A DNA stretch of 64,000 nt from Burkholderia sp. (GTDB lineage: Bacteria; Pseudomonadota; Gammaproteobacteria; Burkholderiales; Burkholderiaceae), in the NCBI GenBank assembly GCA_040954445.1, contig CP144361.1, positions 310,001-374,000 of the forward strand, given 5' to 3'. The notes beneath the pieces were generated by a model. The model was not told the origin of the DNA. It saw nothing but the letters and a program-made list of their open reading frames with translations, and ran no database searches. Below are positions 46,766 through 55,992 of this stretch, piece by piece; the first letter of the stretch is position 1, and each line of letters opens with the position of its first letter. The translations under genes and the position numbers were made by a program.

Positions 46766-49234
46766 TCAATATTTCTTGAGCGGTCGAGCTTTCTTGGCCG
46801 GCGATTTCGAGGTCAACCCACCTTTCTTCTTCGTGACGGAATGCGTGAGACGCGTTTCCTTGCCGGAAGGCGCGCTCGGGTTCGCCACAGGCTTCTTGCG
46901 ACGTGCTTGCGGCTCGTCCACGTTCGAGGTAATGTCCGGCGGCATTGCCCGCAGGCACGAGCTGCCATGCTCAGCCACGACCCTTTCCGCACCGCGCGGC
47001 ACCTTCATGGGCATGTCGTGCACCAGGCGGAAGTTAATCTTTCGCACATCGAGATCGACCCCGCTGACCTGAACGCGCACGCGATCTGACAGCCGGTAGC
47101 GGATGCCGCTGCGCTCGCCGCGCAACTCATTCTTGATCTCGTCGTACTGGAAGTAGTCGGAGCCGAGTTCAGTGATGTGAACCAGCGCTTCGATGAACAG
47201 CGTATCGAGCTGCACGAAGATGCCGAACGGCGTCACGCCATTAACCATCCCGCTGTATTCCTCACCAAGCTTGTCGCGCATGAAATAGCACTTGAGCCAG
47301 GCTTCGACGTCGCGCGCCGCTTCATCGGCGCGGCGCTCGTTGGCCGAGCAATGCCGACCGAGCTCTTCCCAGATCGCTTTGTTGCTGCAGGTATGATTGC
47401 GCGCGTCGTCTTCCTTCTGTATCGCGCGGGCACGTGGCGCGATTGCCGTGTTCAGCTCGACACCCTCCGGTGCCTTCGGCACATATTTCTGCCCCGCCAG
47501 GATCGCGTAAATCGAGCGGTGCGTGAGTAGGTCCGGATAACGCCGGATTGGGCTCGTGAAATGCGCGTAGGCATCGTAGGCGAGACCGAAGTGGCCGATG
47601 TTGTCTGGGCTGTAAACAGCCTGCTGCATCGAGCGCAGCAGCATCGGCTGCAGCATCTGCACATCGGGACGGTCTCGGATCTTTGCCATCAGCGCAGCGT
47701 AGTCGCTAGCGTGCGGGGTGTCGCTGCCGCCCAGCGTGAGCCCCATACCGCGCAGGAAAGAACGCAGGTTCTCGAGCTTCTCTGCGGTCGGGCCCGCGTG
47801 GATACGGTACAGACCCGGTTGCTTGTGACGCTTCATGAAATCGGCCGCGCAGACATTGGCGGCCAGCATACATTCCTCGATCAGCTTGTGCGCGTCATTG
47901 TGCTGGCGCGGCAGGATCTGCTCGATCTTGCCCTGCGCATTGCAGATGATGTAGGTTTCTGTAGTATCGAAGTCGATCGCGCCACGCTTCTGGCGTGCCC
48001 CGAGCAGCGCCTTGAACACGCCATAGAGATTCTGTAGGTAAGGCAGCAGCTCAGCGCGGCGCGCGGCCTCGGGCCCCTTGCTGTTACTAAGCAGAGTCGC
48101 CACTTCCGTGTAGGTGAGCCGTGCAGCCGAGTGGATCACAGCCGGGTAGAACTGGTAGCCCTGCACTTCGCCGCGCGAGGTTACCACCATGTCGCAGACC
48201 AGGGTGCAGCGATCTACCGCAGGATTCAGTGAGCACAGTCCGTTGGACAGCTTCTCGGGTAGCATCGGGATCACGCGGCGTGGAAAGTATACCGAGGTGC
48301 TACGCTCCAGTGCGTCGACATCGAGTACCTCACCCGGCTTTACGTAGTGCGAAACGTCGGCGATCGCGACGACTAGGCGGTAACCGTCTCCGCGGTCGAC
48401 TTTCATCGGCTCGCAGTAGACGGCATCATCGAAGTCGCGCGCATCCTCGCCGTCGATCGTGACTAAAGGCACGTCGCGCAGGTCTACCCGGTAGCGTAGG
48501 TCGACCGGGGATACCTTGTCGGGCAGGGCCGCCGAGGCAGCTACGGCCGCCGGGCTGAATTCGTGCGGCACACCGTACTTGCGCACCGCGATCTCAATTT
48601 CCATGCCGGGATCGTTGATATCGCCGAGCACCTCGGTCACACGACCGAGCGGCTGCGCATGGCGGCTAGGGAAATCGGTCAGCTCGACCACTACCACCTG
48701 GCCGACCTTAGCCTGCTTGGCGTTCTGCGAGATCAGGATGTCGTGGCTGATCCGCTTGTCTTCGGGGGCTACGATCAGCGCGCCATTTTCGTTGAGCAGG
48801 CGACCGATTACACGCTTGTTGGCGCGATCGGTCACCTCGACTACATGTCCTTCCGGGCGACCGCGATGGTCGTAACGGACTATCCGCGCGAGCACGCGAT
48901 CGTTGTGCATGACCTTCTGCATCTCGCTATTGGGCAGGAACAGGTCGTCCTGCCCGTCGTCGGGGATCAGGAAGCCGTAGCCGTCTCGATGGCCGTGCAC
49001 TCGGCCTGCCACGAAGTTCGAAAGATGGGTAGTCAGTTGATAATGCCCACGCTTGTCGCGCCGGATCTGGCCGTCGCGTTCCATGGCGGCAACGCGCCGG
49101 AAGAAACTCTCGCGTTCCTGAAGCTTGATCGACAGCGCCTCGGCGATGTCGTGTGCAGCCAGCGGTGCGGCGCTCGTACGTAGCACGCCGAGAATTTCCT
49201 CGCGGCTCGGAATGGGATACGGATACTTGCTCAA
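46766..49234 (-). CDS. rnr: Ribonuclease R
   Basis: RNase R is a processive 3'-5' exonuclease that unwinds structured RNA. The 822-residue protein has an N-terminal winged helix ([20 protein letters not shown]), two cold-shock domains ([20 protein letters not shown]), the RNB domain with [19 protein letters not shown] (metal-binding aspartates) and [17 protein letters not shown]. The S1 domain follows ([20 protein letters not shown]), and then a Lys-rich tail ([20 protein letters not shown]). The conserved N-terminus [13 protein letters not shown] starts at a TTG (49232-49234). It is intact and paired with rlmB as in other Burkholderia. Confidence 0.95.
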   Translation of the reverse strand: MSKYPYPIPSREEILGVLRTSAAPLAAHDIAEALSIKLQERESFFRRVAAMERDGQIRRDKRGHYQLTTHLSNFVAGRVHGHRDGYGFLIPDDGQDDLFLPNSEMQKVMHNDRVLARIVRYDHRGRPEGHVVEVTDRANKRVIGRLLNENGALIVAPEDKRISHDILISQNAKQAKVGQVVVVELTDFPSRHAQPLGRVTEVLGDINDPGMEIEIAVRKYGVPHEFSPAAVAASAALPDKVSPVDLRYRVDLRDVPLVTIDGEDARDFDDAVYCEPMKVDRGDGYRLVVAIADVSHYVKPGEVLDVDALERSTSVYFPRRVIPMLPEKLSNGLCSLNPAVDRCTLVCDMVVTSRGEVQGYQFYPAVIHSAARLTYTEVATLLSNSKGPEAARRAELLPYLQNLYGVFKALLGARQKRGAIDFDTTETYIICNAQGKIEQILPRQHNDAHKLIEECMLAANVCAADFMKRHKQPGLYRIHAGPTAEKLENLRSFLRGMGLTLGGSDTPHASDYAALMAKIRDRPDVQMLQPMLLRSMQQAVYSPDNIGHFGLAYDAYAHFTSPIRRYPDLLTHRSIYAILAGQKYVPKAPEGVELNTAIAPRARAIQKEDDARNHTCSNKAIWEELGRHCSANERRADEAARDVEAWLKCYFMRDKLGEEYSGMVNGVTPFGIFVQLDTLFIEALVHITELGSDYFQYDEIKNELRGERSGIRYRLSDRVRVQVSGVDLDVRKINFRLVHDMPMKVPRGAERVVAEHGSSCLRAMPPDITSNVDEPQARRKKPVANPSAPSGKETRLTHSVTKKKGGLTSKSPAKKARPLKKY

Positions 49235-49384
49235 GGGCTTATCTATGATTGTACTTATTGCTTGGAATTACCTGTCCTGTTCACACGATCGAACGCCAGG
49301 TTTCGAGCCATTCTATCACCCGTGACCGCGCCAAAAACTGCCAAGCGCAGATAGCCCCCTCCACGAGGGGCCCGTGGCCGGTGG
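49235..49384. other. Spacer upstream of rnr with a hairpin
   Basis: CCCCCTCCACGAGGGG around 49360-49374 can form a short stem-loop without a T-run. No tRNA or gene found. Confidence 0.4.
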
Positions 49385-50177
49385 GGCGTTTTGCATAAAT
49401 CGAGCGCAAAAATACAATGGGCATTGACAGACATCGTTTCAGGCGATAAGAATGGATTCTGGACGAGCCGGGTCCACCATGTATGGTTGATGACGCTCAT
49501 GTATCGTTGATAACGCTGACGAGAACGCCGACTTCGGTTGCCTGCGAGTCGATGTGACGCGCCACGAGACAGTTTTTCCTGTGAGCGTCTTGAACCGATA
49601 CATCGCATTTTCGGCAAGCGATCGCCGGTGGTAGCCACTGTGTTGCTTCCATTCTCGACGACCGTCACGGGCAATTGCATCAACCGCGCCATTACGCCAC
49701 GCCGCACCGGGCATATCCGCTGGCCAATGAGCGGAACCCTCGCGTGGCGGAATCGAAGGAATAGCACTGCGTGCAGCAATGGCCGCATGGCATGGCTTGG
49801 TGTCGTAGGCACCGTCACCGCCGATGACATCGATTTGTTCTTCGCGTGGAATCTGGTCGAGCAACTTGGCCAGAGCGTCACCGTCAGCCATATTCTGATT
49901 CGTCATTAACGCGGCATGCACTTGACCCATATTTGCGTTGAGCGCGAGATGGACTTTAGGCCACGTGCGCCGCTTCGAGTAGCCGTGCTGGCACACCTCT
50001 TCCATTCACCCTCGCCATAAACCTTCAGACCGGTGCTGTCGACCACCAGATGGATCGGTGCGTTGTCGTAAAAGATCGGCAGTTCGACATCATGCGTTTT
50101 TGTCCGGCGACAGAGCGTGGTGTAATTCGGCACCGGTAAGCTCGGGAAGGCCAGATCACCCAAAGTCTGCGCGATCT
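49385..50177 (-). mobile_element. IS903-like copy AA, truncated, with inverted junction
   Basis: The terminal repeat is short one base pair block (GGCGTTTTGCATAAATCG) and the C-terminal codons are scrambled (VSWRVTSTRRQPKSAF). It ends near GGCCAGATC; the next 20 bases (ACCCAAAGTCTGCGCGATCT) are IS sequence in the opposite orientation. Confidence 0.75.
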
Positions 50178-51023
50178 GGCGTTGTTGCATAAATCGAGCG
50201 TGAGGACGCAATAGCATCGACGGGCATAATTTCAGGCGATACGAACGGATTGCGGACGAGCGAGGTCCACCATACGGTTGATGACGCCCACGCGAACGGC
50301 GACCTCGGTCGCCTGTGAGTGGCGTTGTTGCATAAATTTAGCGAGAGCCGGTGACGTTTAGGCGCAACGGGGGCGTATCTGCTGGCCAATGAGCGGCACC
50401 CTCGCGTGGCGGAATCGAAGGAATAGCACTGCGTGCAGCAATGGCCGCATGGCATGGCTTTGCGGCGTAGTCACCGTCACCGCCGATGACATCGATTTGT
50501 TCGTCGCGTGGAATCTGGTCGAGCAACTTGGCCAGAGCGTCACCGTCAGCCACATCCTGAGGCGTCATTAGCGCAGCATGCACTTGAACCGTATTCGCAT
50601 TGAGCGCGAGATGGACTTTACGCCACGTGCGCCGCTTCGAGTAGCTGTACTGGCGCACCTTCCATTCACCTTCGCCATAGACCTTCAAAAGGGTGCTGTC
50701 GACCACCAGATGGATCTGGTTCGTTCTCGCGAAGGATCGTCAGTTCGACATCAAGCGTTTTTTTCCAGATGACAGAGCGTAGTGTAATTTGGCACCGGCA
50801 AGCTCGGCCAGGCCAGATCACGCAGACTTTTGGTGAAACCTTGCAGGGCGCGCCACGTCAGTCGATAGACGGTCTTCACGCTAAGTAATGCCTGAATCAG
50901 GCGTATCGCCGTATAGACAGGGACGACCACGTATGGGTATGGCGTCAACTATTCTGGCAAAGATGGCTTCATTTATCTATATCGTCACGTTCCCCCGGTT
51001 GATCAGGCCTTCCTTATAGGCCG
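50178..51023 (-). mobile_element. IS903-like mosaic BB-DD, with a left-end scrap inside
   Basis: A right-end part (50178-50320) is followed by a left-end scrap in plus orientation (50321-50373, ATAAATTTAGCGAGAGCCGG), then the middle and N-terminal transposase codons in minus orientation to 51023, without a terminal repeat. Several substitutions and frameshifts are present. Confidence 0.75.
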
Positions 51024-51160
51024 GGCGTTGTTGCATAAATCGAGCGTGAGGATGAAATGGAACGGATTGCAGACCTCGCTCGTCCGCAATGTGTTCGTAT
51101 CGCCTGAAATTATGCCCGTCGATGCCATTGCGTCCTCGCGCTCGATTTATGCAACAACGC
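51024..51160. mobile_element. Mini-element M6 (double right end, 137 bp, no 22-bp insert)
   Basis: Same two-arm layout as M2/M3 around the GGATTGCAGACC / GTCCGCAATGTG core, but with a plain CTGAAATTATGCCCG where M2 and M3 carry the 22-bp palindrome. The right tip (ACAACGC) joins an IS630 fragment. Confidence 0.82.
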
Positions 51161-51290
51161 TTCCCGACGAGATGCTCAATGCTGACCTGAAAGTGAACGT
51201 GACAAAACAGGCCTTGGTACGGACCAACGGGCATCTCAAAAAAAGCGGTCATCAGCTATCTACGTCGCCTCCAGAAATCACTATAGCGTG
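51161..51290 (+). pseudogene. IS630-family transposase C-terminal fragment
   Basis: DEMLNADLKVNVTKQALVRT then NGHLKKSGHQLSTS matches the end of IS630-family transposases (also at 61306-61500). It begins exactly where the copy at 5507-6423 stops (NPNE). Confidence 0.75.
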
Positions 51291-51410
51291 TCGCTCTTTA
51301 TTTTATGCACAAACCAATGCATTATGCAGTCTAAGTCAAGTTTACGTATTTCTGATAGATAAAAACGCGAAGGTGCTACGCACATATCGCGTAATCTCCT
51401 GGCAGAGATA

Positions 51411-51486
51411 TGGTGCCGGCTGCAGGACTCGAACCCGCCACCTGTTGATTACAAATCAACTGCTCTACCAGATGAGCTAAGCCGGC
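51411..51486 (-). tRNA. tRNA-Thr (TGT)
   Basis: A 76-nt tRNA on the minus strand: acceptor GCCGGCT pairs fully with AGCCGGC, D-arm AGCTCATCTGGTAGAGC, anticodon arm GTTGA-TTTGTAA-TCAAC (anticodon TGT), T-arm GCGGGTTCGAGTCCTGC, then ACCA. Confidence 0.95.
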
Positions 51487-51504
51487 ACAATTTTAGATTT
51501 TACC

Positions 51505-52005
51505 TCATTTCACGATCTTGAGATGGGGTCGGTTTCTTTTTCCTGAGGAACCGCCATCATCGTTGGACGATGATGGCGGTTCTTTCACGCTTTTCGAGGG
51601 CGCAGTCGCATCCCACGTCACCTCGTCGGATGATGCCGGCGCGTCTGCAACAGTATCATCCTCGATTGCCGACTCGCCCGTCTCGTCCACGGTGGCGGCG
51701 CCATGGAAGGCCATGCCCTGCCCGTTTTCGCGCGCATAGATCGCTAGCACATTGGCGACCGGCACCTTGAGTGTTTGAGCCTTGCCCGAGAAACGCGCCG
51801 TGAACTCGATCCATTCGTTGCCCATCTGCAGCGCGTTGGTCGCCTCGAAGCTGATGTTCAATACGATCCCGCCGTCGCGCACATACTGTCTCGGCACGCA
51901 TGTTGAGTTATCAACGCGTACCGCGATGTGGGGCGTATAGCCGTTGTCCGTGCACCATTCGTACAACGCGCGCAGCAGATACGGTTTGGTGGAAATCTCT
52001 TGCAT
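51505..52005 (-). CDS. sspB: ClpXP protease specificity-enhancing factor SspB
   Basis: SspB tethers ssrA-tagged proteins to ClpX. The ATG at 52003-52005 gives the normal start MQEISTKPYLLRALYEWCTD. The adaptor domain follows (HIAVRVDNSTCVPRQYV, IVLNISFEATNALQMGNEWI, RFSGKAQTLKVPVANVLAIY, ARENGQGMAFH). After a flexible Ser/Asp-rich linker comes the ClpX-binding tail (GKRNRPHLKIVK), so the protein is complete at 166 residues. sspA, normally just upstream, is missing; repeat R3 begins at base 52007, so the native ribosome binding site is gone. Confidence 0.93.
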   Translation of the reverse strand: MQEISTKPYLLRALYEWCTDNGYTPHIAVRVDNSTCVPRQYVRDGGIVLNISFEATNALQMGNEWIEFTARFSGKAQTLKVPVANVLAIYARENGQGMAFHGAATVDETGESAIEDDTVADAPASSDEVTWDATAPSKSVKEPPSSSNDDGGSSGKRNRPHLKIVK

Positions 52006-52006
52006 C

Positions 52007-52030
52007 TGTAGCAGATCCGGTTGTTTAGAG
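52007..52030 (+). repeat. R3 element tip abutting the sspB start
   Basis: TGTAGCAGATCCGGTTGTTT then AGAG, matching the R3 tip at 10384, one base beyond the sspB start codon. Confidence 0.6.
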
Positions 52031-52039
52031 GCCAATTTA

Positions 52040-52075
52040 TTGATACGAGATTCAAGATCACGAATTTCGTATCAA
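52040..52075. repeat. 36-bp TA-flanked IS630-type palindromic insertion
   Basis: TTGATACGAGATTC then AAGATCACGAATTTCG and TATCAA, with TA at 52038-52039 and 52076-52077. It is longer than the 22-bp form and keeps the AAGATC sequence seen inside full-length ends. Confidence 0.75.
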
Positions 52076-52077
52076 TA

Positions 52078-52222
52078 AAAATGCTGCTCAGCACGCTTGA
52101 AGATCTTCCAACAGACGAGCGAGCAGCCAAGTTTAAGGAACACATTCGTGAATGTCAGCGTGACGATTAAAGAAAATGAATAAACGACGGAAATTGTGGA
52201 GCTAAGAGTGGTGCATGCAGGC
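52078..52222. other. 145-bp spacer, no gene recognised
   Basis: Unplaced sequence between the palindrome and copy EE. It could hold an sspB-side remnant, but nothing matched by eye. Confidence 0.35.
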
Positions 52223-53289
52223 GGCGTTGTTGCATAAATCGAGCGGAAGCCGTTGACGTTTACGCGCAACGCTCGCCGGCCAGCCCCCTATCCAGTCAGA
52301 TTCCAGAGTAACTGCCTCATTTTGCGAAGAAAATGCGCAAAGACATACACAAGACAGGTGAGCCGAAAGCACGCTACCGTGTCAGGAATTGGGCGGCCTA
52401 TAATGCAGGCCTGATAAACTGGGGGAACGTGACGATATGGATAGGATAGATGAAGCCGTCTTTGCCAGAATACCCGCCAGAATACCCGACGCCATACCCA
52501 CACGTGATCGCCCGTGTTTATAGGGCGATGCGCTGATTCAGGCATTACTTGGCGTGAAGACCGTCTATCGACTGACGTTGCGCGCCCCGCAAGGTTTCAC
52601 CCAAAGTCTGCGTGATCTGGCCTGCCCGAGTTTGCCGGTGCCGAATTACACCACACTCTGTCGCCGGGCAAAAACGCTTGATGTCGAACTGCCGATCCTT
52701 CGGCGACAACAAACCGATCCATCTGGTTTTCTACAGCATCGGTCTGAAGGTCTATGGCGAAGGTGAATGGAAGGTGCGCCAGCACGGCTACTCGAAGCGG
52801 CGCACGTGGCGTAAAGTCCATTTTGCGCTCAACGCGAATACGGGTCAAGTGCATGCCGCGCTAATGACGAATCAGAATGTGGCTGACGCTGCCTACGACA
52901 CCAAGCCATGCCATGCGGCCATTGCTGCACGCAGTACTATTCCTTCGATTCCACCACGCGAGGGTGCCGCTCATTGGCCAGCGGATATGCCCGGTGCGGC
53001 GTGGCGTAGCGCGGTTGATGCAATTGCCGGTGACGGTTGTCGAGAATGGAAGCAAGACAGTGGCTACCACCGGCGATCGCTTGCCGAGAATGCGATGTAT
53101 CGGTTCAAGACCCTCACCGGCCACTGTCTCTAGGCGCGTCACATCGCCGCGCAGGCGACCGAGGTCGCCGTTCGCGCCGGCGTCATCAACCGCATGGCGG
53201 ACCTCGCTCGTCCGCAATCCGTTCGTATCGCCTGAATTATGCCCGTCCGATGCCATGGCGTCCTCACGTTCGATGTATGCAACAACACC
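52223..53289 (+). mobile_element. IS903-like copy EE, 1,067 bp, internally shortened
   Basis: The transposase codons are shifted near 52700 (CTTCGGCGACAACAAACC), and the [14 protein letters not shown] section including the second catalytic aspartate is deleted near 52885. A TAG follows HCL (near 53131). Its right end abuts ATCTTGAAATT of an IS630-type element, as copy D does. Confidence 0.85.
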
Positions 53290-53388
53290 ATCTTGAAATT
53301 AAGAATTTGGCCCTCATGTCTTGTTTTTTCAATGCCCATCACATGATGGGATGATTTTCCAATTTAAAGATCACAAATTGCGGATCAA
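53290..53388. mobile_element. IS630-type MITE or end pair, left tip missing
   Basis: ATCTTGAAATTAAGAATTTG, CCCTCATGTC, then CATCACATGATGGGATGA and AAAGATCACAAATTGCGGAT. Both inner repeats and the right terminus are present; the left tip was removed by copy EE. Confidence 0.7.
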
Positions 53389-53443
53389 TTACTTATCATG
53401 AGCACTTCGGCTCCAGCCTTACCGTTTTTTCCCAACGTTGTTG

Positions 53444-53641
53444 GGCGTTGTTGCATAAATCGAGCGCGCGGACGCAATAGCATCGACGGACATAATTTCA
53501 AGATTATAAATTTTTGATCAATAACAGGGTGCTTGCTACGACTGTTACGTTACGCGTAAACGTCACTGGCTCTCGTTAGATTTATGCAACAATGCCCCGT
53601 CGATGCCATTGCGTCCGCGCGCTCGATTTATGCAACAACGG
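53444..53641. mobile_element. Compound mini-element M7 (double right end with nested scraps)
   Basis: The outer arms are IS right ends (GCGCGCGGACGCAATAGCAT and CCATTGCGTCCGCGCGCTCG). Between them lie an IS630-type terminus (AAGATTATAAATTTTTGATC) and a worn IS903-like left end reading leftward (ACGCGTAAACGTCACTGGC). A duplicated tip (AACGTTGTTG) precedes it. Confidence 0.65.
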
Positions 53642-53868
53642 CGCTTGTCCTACTGAGCTTTTTTCACCGATGTTACGGGGGTCGGCGCGACGAAACGAAC
53701 CACCATGGCTCGTCCGATGTTTACGGCATGAAAGAGCGGCGCCGGCCTGCCCAACGCGGCCCATGCCCCGTACCAAAAACGGACCAACCTTCCAAGCACG
53801 GCGGTGGTCGTGGCCCGTTGCGTGGGTCAGGCCCGTACCGCGCAGAAAACTATCATAGGGGGCTATCC
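53642..53868. other. Region upstream of the LuxR-type regulator
   Basis: About 225 bases open in the same frame as the regulator but without family resemblance. AGGGGG at 53857-53862 is the regulator's ribosome binding site. The promoter was not resolved. Confidence 0.35.
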
Positions 53869-54624
53869 ATGCACGACAGCATCGTGAAACTCGGCAGGGT
53901 GATTTCGAATGTCGGAAGCCCCCGATTTTTCTCGACCATGCAGCAGTTAATCGAAGGCGTTGTCGAGAGCGAGCTGCATCAGGTCGCTCTCCGGTGCCGC
54001 GATCCGCATCACGGGCGGCAGCTCAGCACCGCCACGCTACACGGCCCGGAACTGCAGGAACGCGCGCTCGGGGGCCTGCTGCCCGCACCCTCCTCAGATC
54101 AGGACGGCCCGCGCTTGATCCCGCTCGCGCCGCATTCGACCGAGCCGGGCAAAACCGCGCCTGCTCCCAGCCATCGCTGCCTGATGCTGATGCGCCGCGC
54201 GCAGGTGGATTTCGTGGTGCTACTGCAGCGCGGCGGCGAGCGCAGTGAGTTTCGGCCCGAGGAACTCGCCGCGCTCGGCGAACTGTCGAAGGCGCTGTTG
54301 CCACTGGTCGAACAGCATGTCTCGATGCAGCCGCCTGCGGTCTCCGATGCGTCGACGACCCATGACGGCGAACCATGGCCTCTGTCCAGCCGGGGTGCCG
54401 ACACGCTGTTGCAGCGCTTTCGTGCGCGCCTCGACCAGCAGAACATCACGCTGTCGCTGCGCGAGCAGCAGGTCTGTTTGCTGAACCTGTCCGGCTATAC
54501 GCTACCGGCGATCTGCGACGAGTTGGATCTGCGAGCGGGTACCGTCGAAACCTACCTGAAGCGCGCGCGTCTCAAACTTGGCCTGAGCGGGCGGCACGGC
54601 TTGTCGCGCTGGATGATCGAATAG
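53869..54624 (+). CDS. LuxR-type helix-turn-helix transcriptional regulator
   Basis: A 251-residue protein starting MHDSIVKLGRVISNVGSPRF, with a strong ribosome binding site. The C-terminal 60 residues form a LuxR/FixJ-type helix-turn-helix (LSLREQQVCLLNLSGYTLPA then ICDELDLRAGTVETYLKRAR, LKLGLSGRHGLSRWM). The N-terminal part has no acyl-homoserine-lactone or receiver motif that I can see; it resembles a GAF-like sensor only in general make-up. Target genes are unknown and it has no neighbour of related function here. A longer reading frame from 53584 begins inside IS sequence and is rejected. Confidence 0.75.
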   Translation: MHDSIVKLGRVISNVGSPRFFSTMQQLIEGVVESELHQVALRCRDPHHGRQLSTATLHGPELQERALGGLLPAPSSDQDGPRLIPLAPHSTEPGKTAPAPSHRCLMLMRRAQVDFVVLLQRGGERSEFRPEELAALGELSKALLPLVEQHVSMQPPAVSDASTTHDGEPWPLSSRGADTLLQRFRARLDQQNITLSLREQQVCLLNLSGYTLPAICDELDLRAGTVETYLKRARLKLGLSGRHGLSRWMIE

Positions 54625-54842
54625 ACTGGGTGCGTTGGCCGCAAGCGGCCCACGCACCGGCCCATGCATTCATGCATGCGTCGCCGCCGCCCCCCGCGTT
54701 GGCCCCCCCTCGGAGCGCGGCGCGATAGGCCGTGCCGCTGCTGCGGCAGCTCACCAGCAGGCAGGCTGGCGAAGGCTGTGCAACTTTTCTGTGCAACTTT
54801 TTTCTGTAAAAAAGAATAGGCAATTCCACCGTGATGTTCTGG
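54625..54842. other. 218-bp spacer with a strong hairpin
   Basis: GGTGCGT-T-GGCCGC, loop AAG, GCGGCC-C-ACGCACC at 54629-54658 is a stable stem just after the regulator stop, possibly a terminator although no T-run follows. The rest is unassigned. Confidence 0.45.
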
Positions 54843-55276
54843 TCAGGCGTTCATGTTGAAATAGATCTTGTCGATCATCCACTCTTCGTCGCATTCGGCC
54901 AGCAACGCGGAGAAGAGAGGCAGGCGGGACATTGTATTCGGGACGATCGACGCAACGCACGCACATCCACATCCTTTAATCTCGCGCTTGATTCGTTCAA
55001 AACCGGTGGTCATACGCACGCGTACACGATGGGATTGCGGCATGTCAAAAGCTGCAAAGCCTTCAGGCAAAATATCTTGAGCCCATTGCGTAAGTGTGGG
55101 CATATCGTTCGACCAAGCCTCGACGGCCTGCTTCAGAAGTCGTTCGGCTTCAGCTCGAACCGGCACACATTGAAGATCGCGAAAATGCCCAGAGCGGCTG
55201 GTTGACGTTGATCGAGGCGAGGAATATAGGCCTGCACATTTTGCTACAGGTAAAACTGGCAGCGTTGCCGCGGAAC

Positions 55277-55439
55277 AGCGTTGTTGCATAAATCAAGCGC
55301 GAGGACGCAATGGCATCGACGGGCATATTGATCACGAATTTCGGATCAATAATTTCAGGCGATATGAACGGATTGCGGACGAGCGAGGTCCGCAATCCGT
55401 TCCATTGCGTCCCTCACACTCGATTTATGCAACAACGCC
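55277..55439. mobile_element. Mini-element M8 (double right end, 163 bp) with perfect 9-bp target duplication
   Basis: CCGCGGAAC occurs at 55268-55276 and 55440-55448. Removing the element and one repeat restores the IS256 reading frame (VPRQRCQFY). The 22-bp TA palindrome lies at 55328-55349, in the opposite arm from its place in M2 and M3. The core is GGATTGCGGACGAGCG / GAGGTCCGCAATCC. Confidence 0.92.
55328..55349. repeat. 22-bp TA-flanked palindrome in M8
   Basis: TTGATCACGAA followed by TTTCGGATCAA, TA on both sides, interrupting GGGCATAATTTCAGG of the right-end arm. Confidence 0.85.
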
Positions 55440-55487
55440 CCGCGGAACACTGGGCAGAACAGCCCGGTGGGCGGCTTTCAAGACTGG

Positions 55488-55991
55488 TGCTGTCGGCCAC
55501 CAGGTGGATCGGTTTGCTGTCGCGAAGGATCGGCAGTTCGACATCAAACGTTTTTCCCGGCGACAGAGCGTGGTGTAATTCGGCACCGGCAAGCTCGGGA
55601 AGGCCAGATCGCGCAGACTTTGAGTGAAACCTTGCAGGGCGCGCAACGTCAGTCGATAGACGGTCTTCACGCCAAGTAATGCCTGAATCAGCGCATCGCC
55701 GTATAGACACGGGCGACCACGTGTGCGTATGGCGTCGGGTATGCTGGCAAGGAGGGCTTCATCTATCCATATCGTCACGTTCCCCCGGTTGATCAGGCCT
55801 TCATTATAGGCTGCCCAATTCCTGACACAGTAGTGTGGTGTGCCTTCGGCTCACCTATTTTGTGTATGTCTTTGCGCATTTTCTTGGCAAAAATTAGGCA
55901 GTTACTCTGAAATCTGACTTGATAGGGGGCTGGCCCCGCGACCGTTACGCGTAAACGTCAACGGCTTTCGCTCGATTTATGCAACAACGCC
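55488..55991 (-). mobile_element. IS903-like copy FF, left half
   Basis: It runs from the codons just before the first catalytic motif (LVADSTSLES) through the N-terminus to a good left end at 55991, in minus orientation. Two frameshifts (near 55570 and 55830). It fuses to the IS256 remnant on its left. Confidence 0.8.
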
Positions 55992-55992
55992 T

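Larger units (their letters stand above)
54843..55487 (-). pseudogene. IS256-family transposase C-terminal part, interrupted by M8
   Basis: On the minus strand: LKAAHRAVLPSVPRQRCQFY, a stop, QNVQAYIPRLDQRQ, then AEAERLLKQAVEAWSNDMPT, LPEGFAAFDMPQSHRVRVRM, GFERIKREIK and LLAECDEEWMIDKIYFNMNA. This is the C-terminal third of an IS256-family (mutator-type) transposase with the usual E-R-x-N-R/K-E-IK region. Frameshifts are present. Mini-element M8 (55277-55439) sits in it between PRGN-type codons with a perfect duplication. Confidence 0.82.

Noticed and set aside
53584..53868. N-terminal extension of the LuxR-type regulator
   Set aside because: It starts in translated IS tip (MQQCPVDAIASARSIYATT) and the ribosome binding site at 53857 supports the start at 53869.
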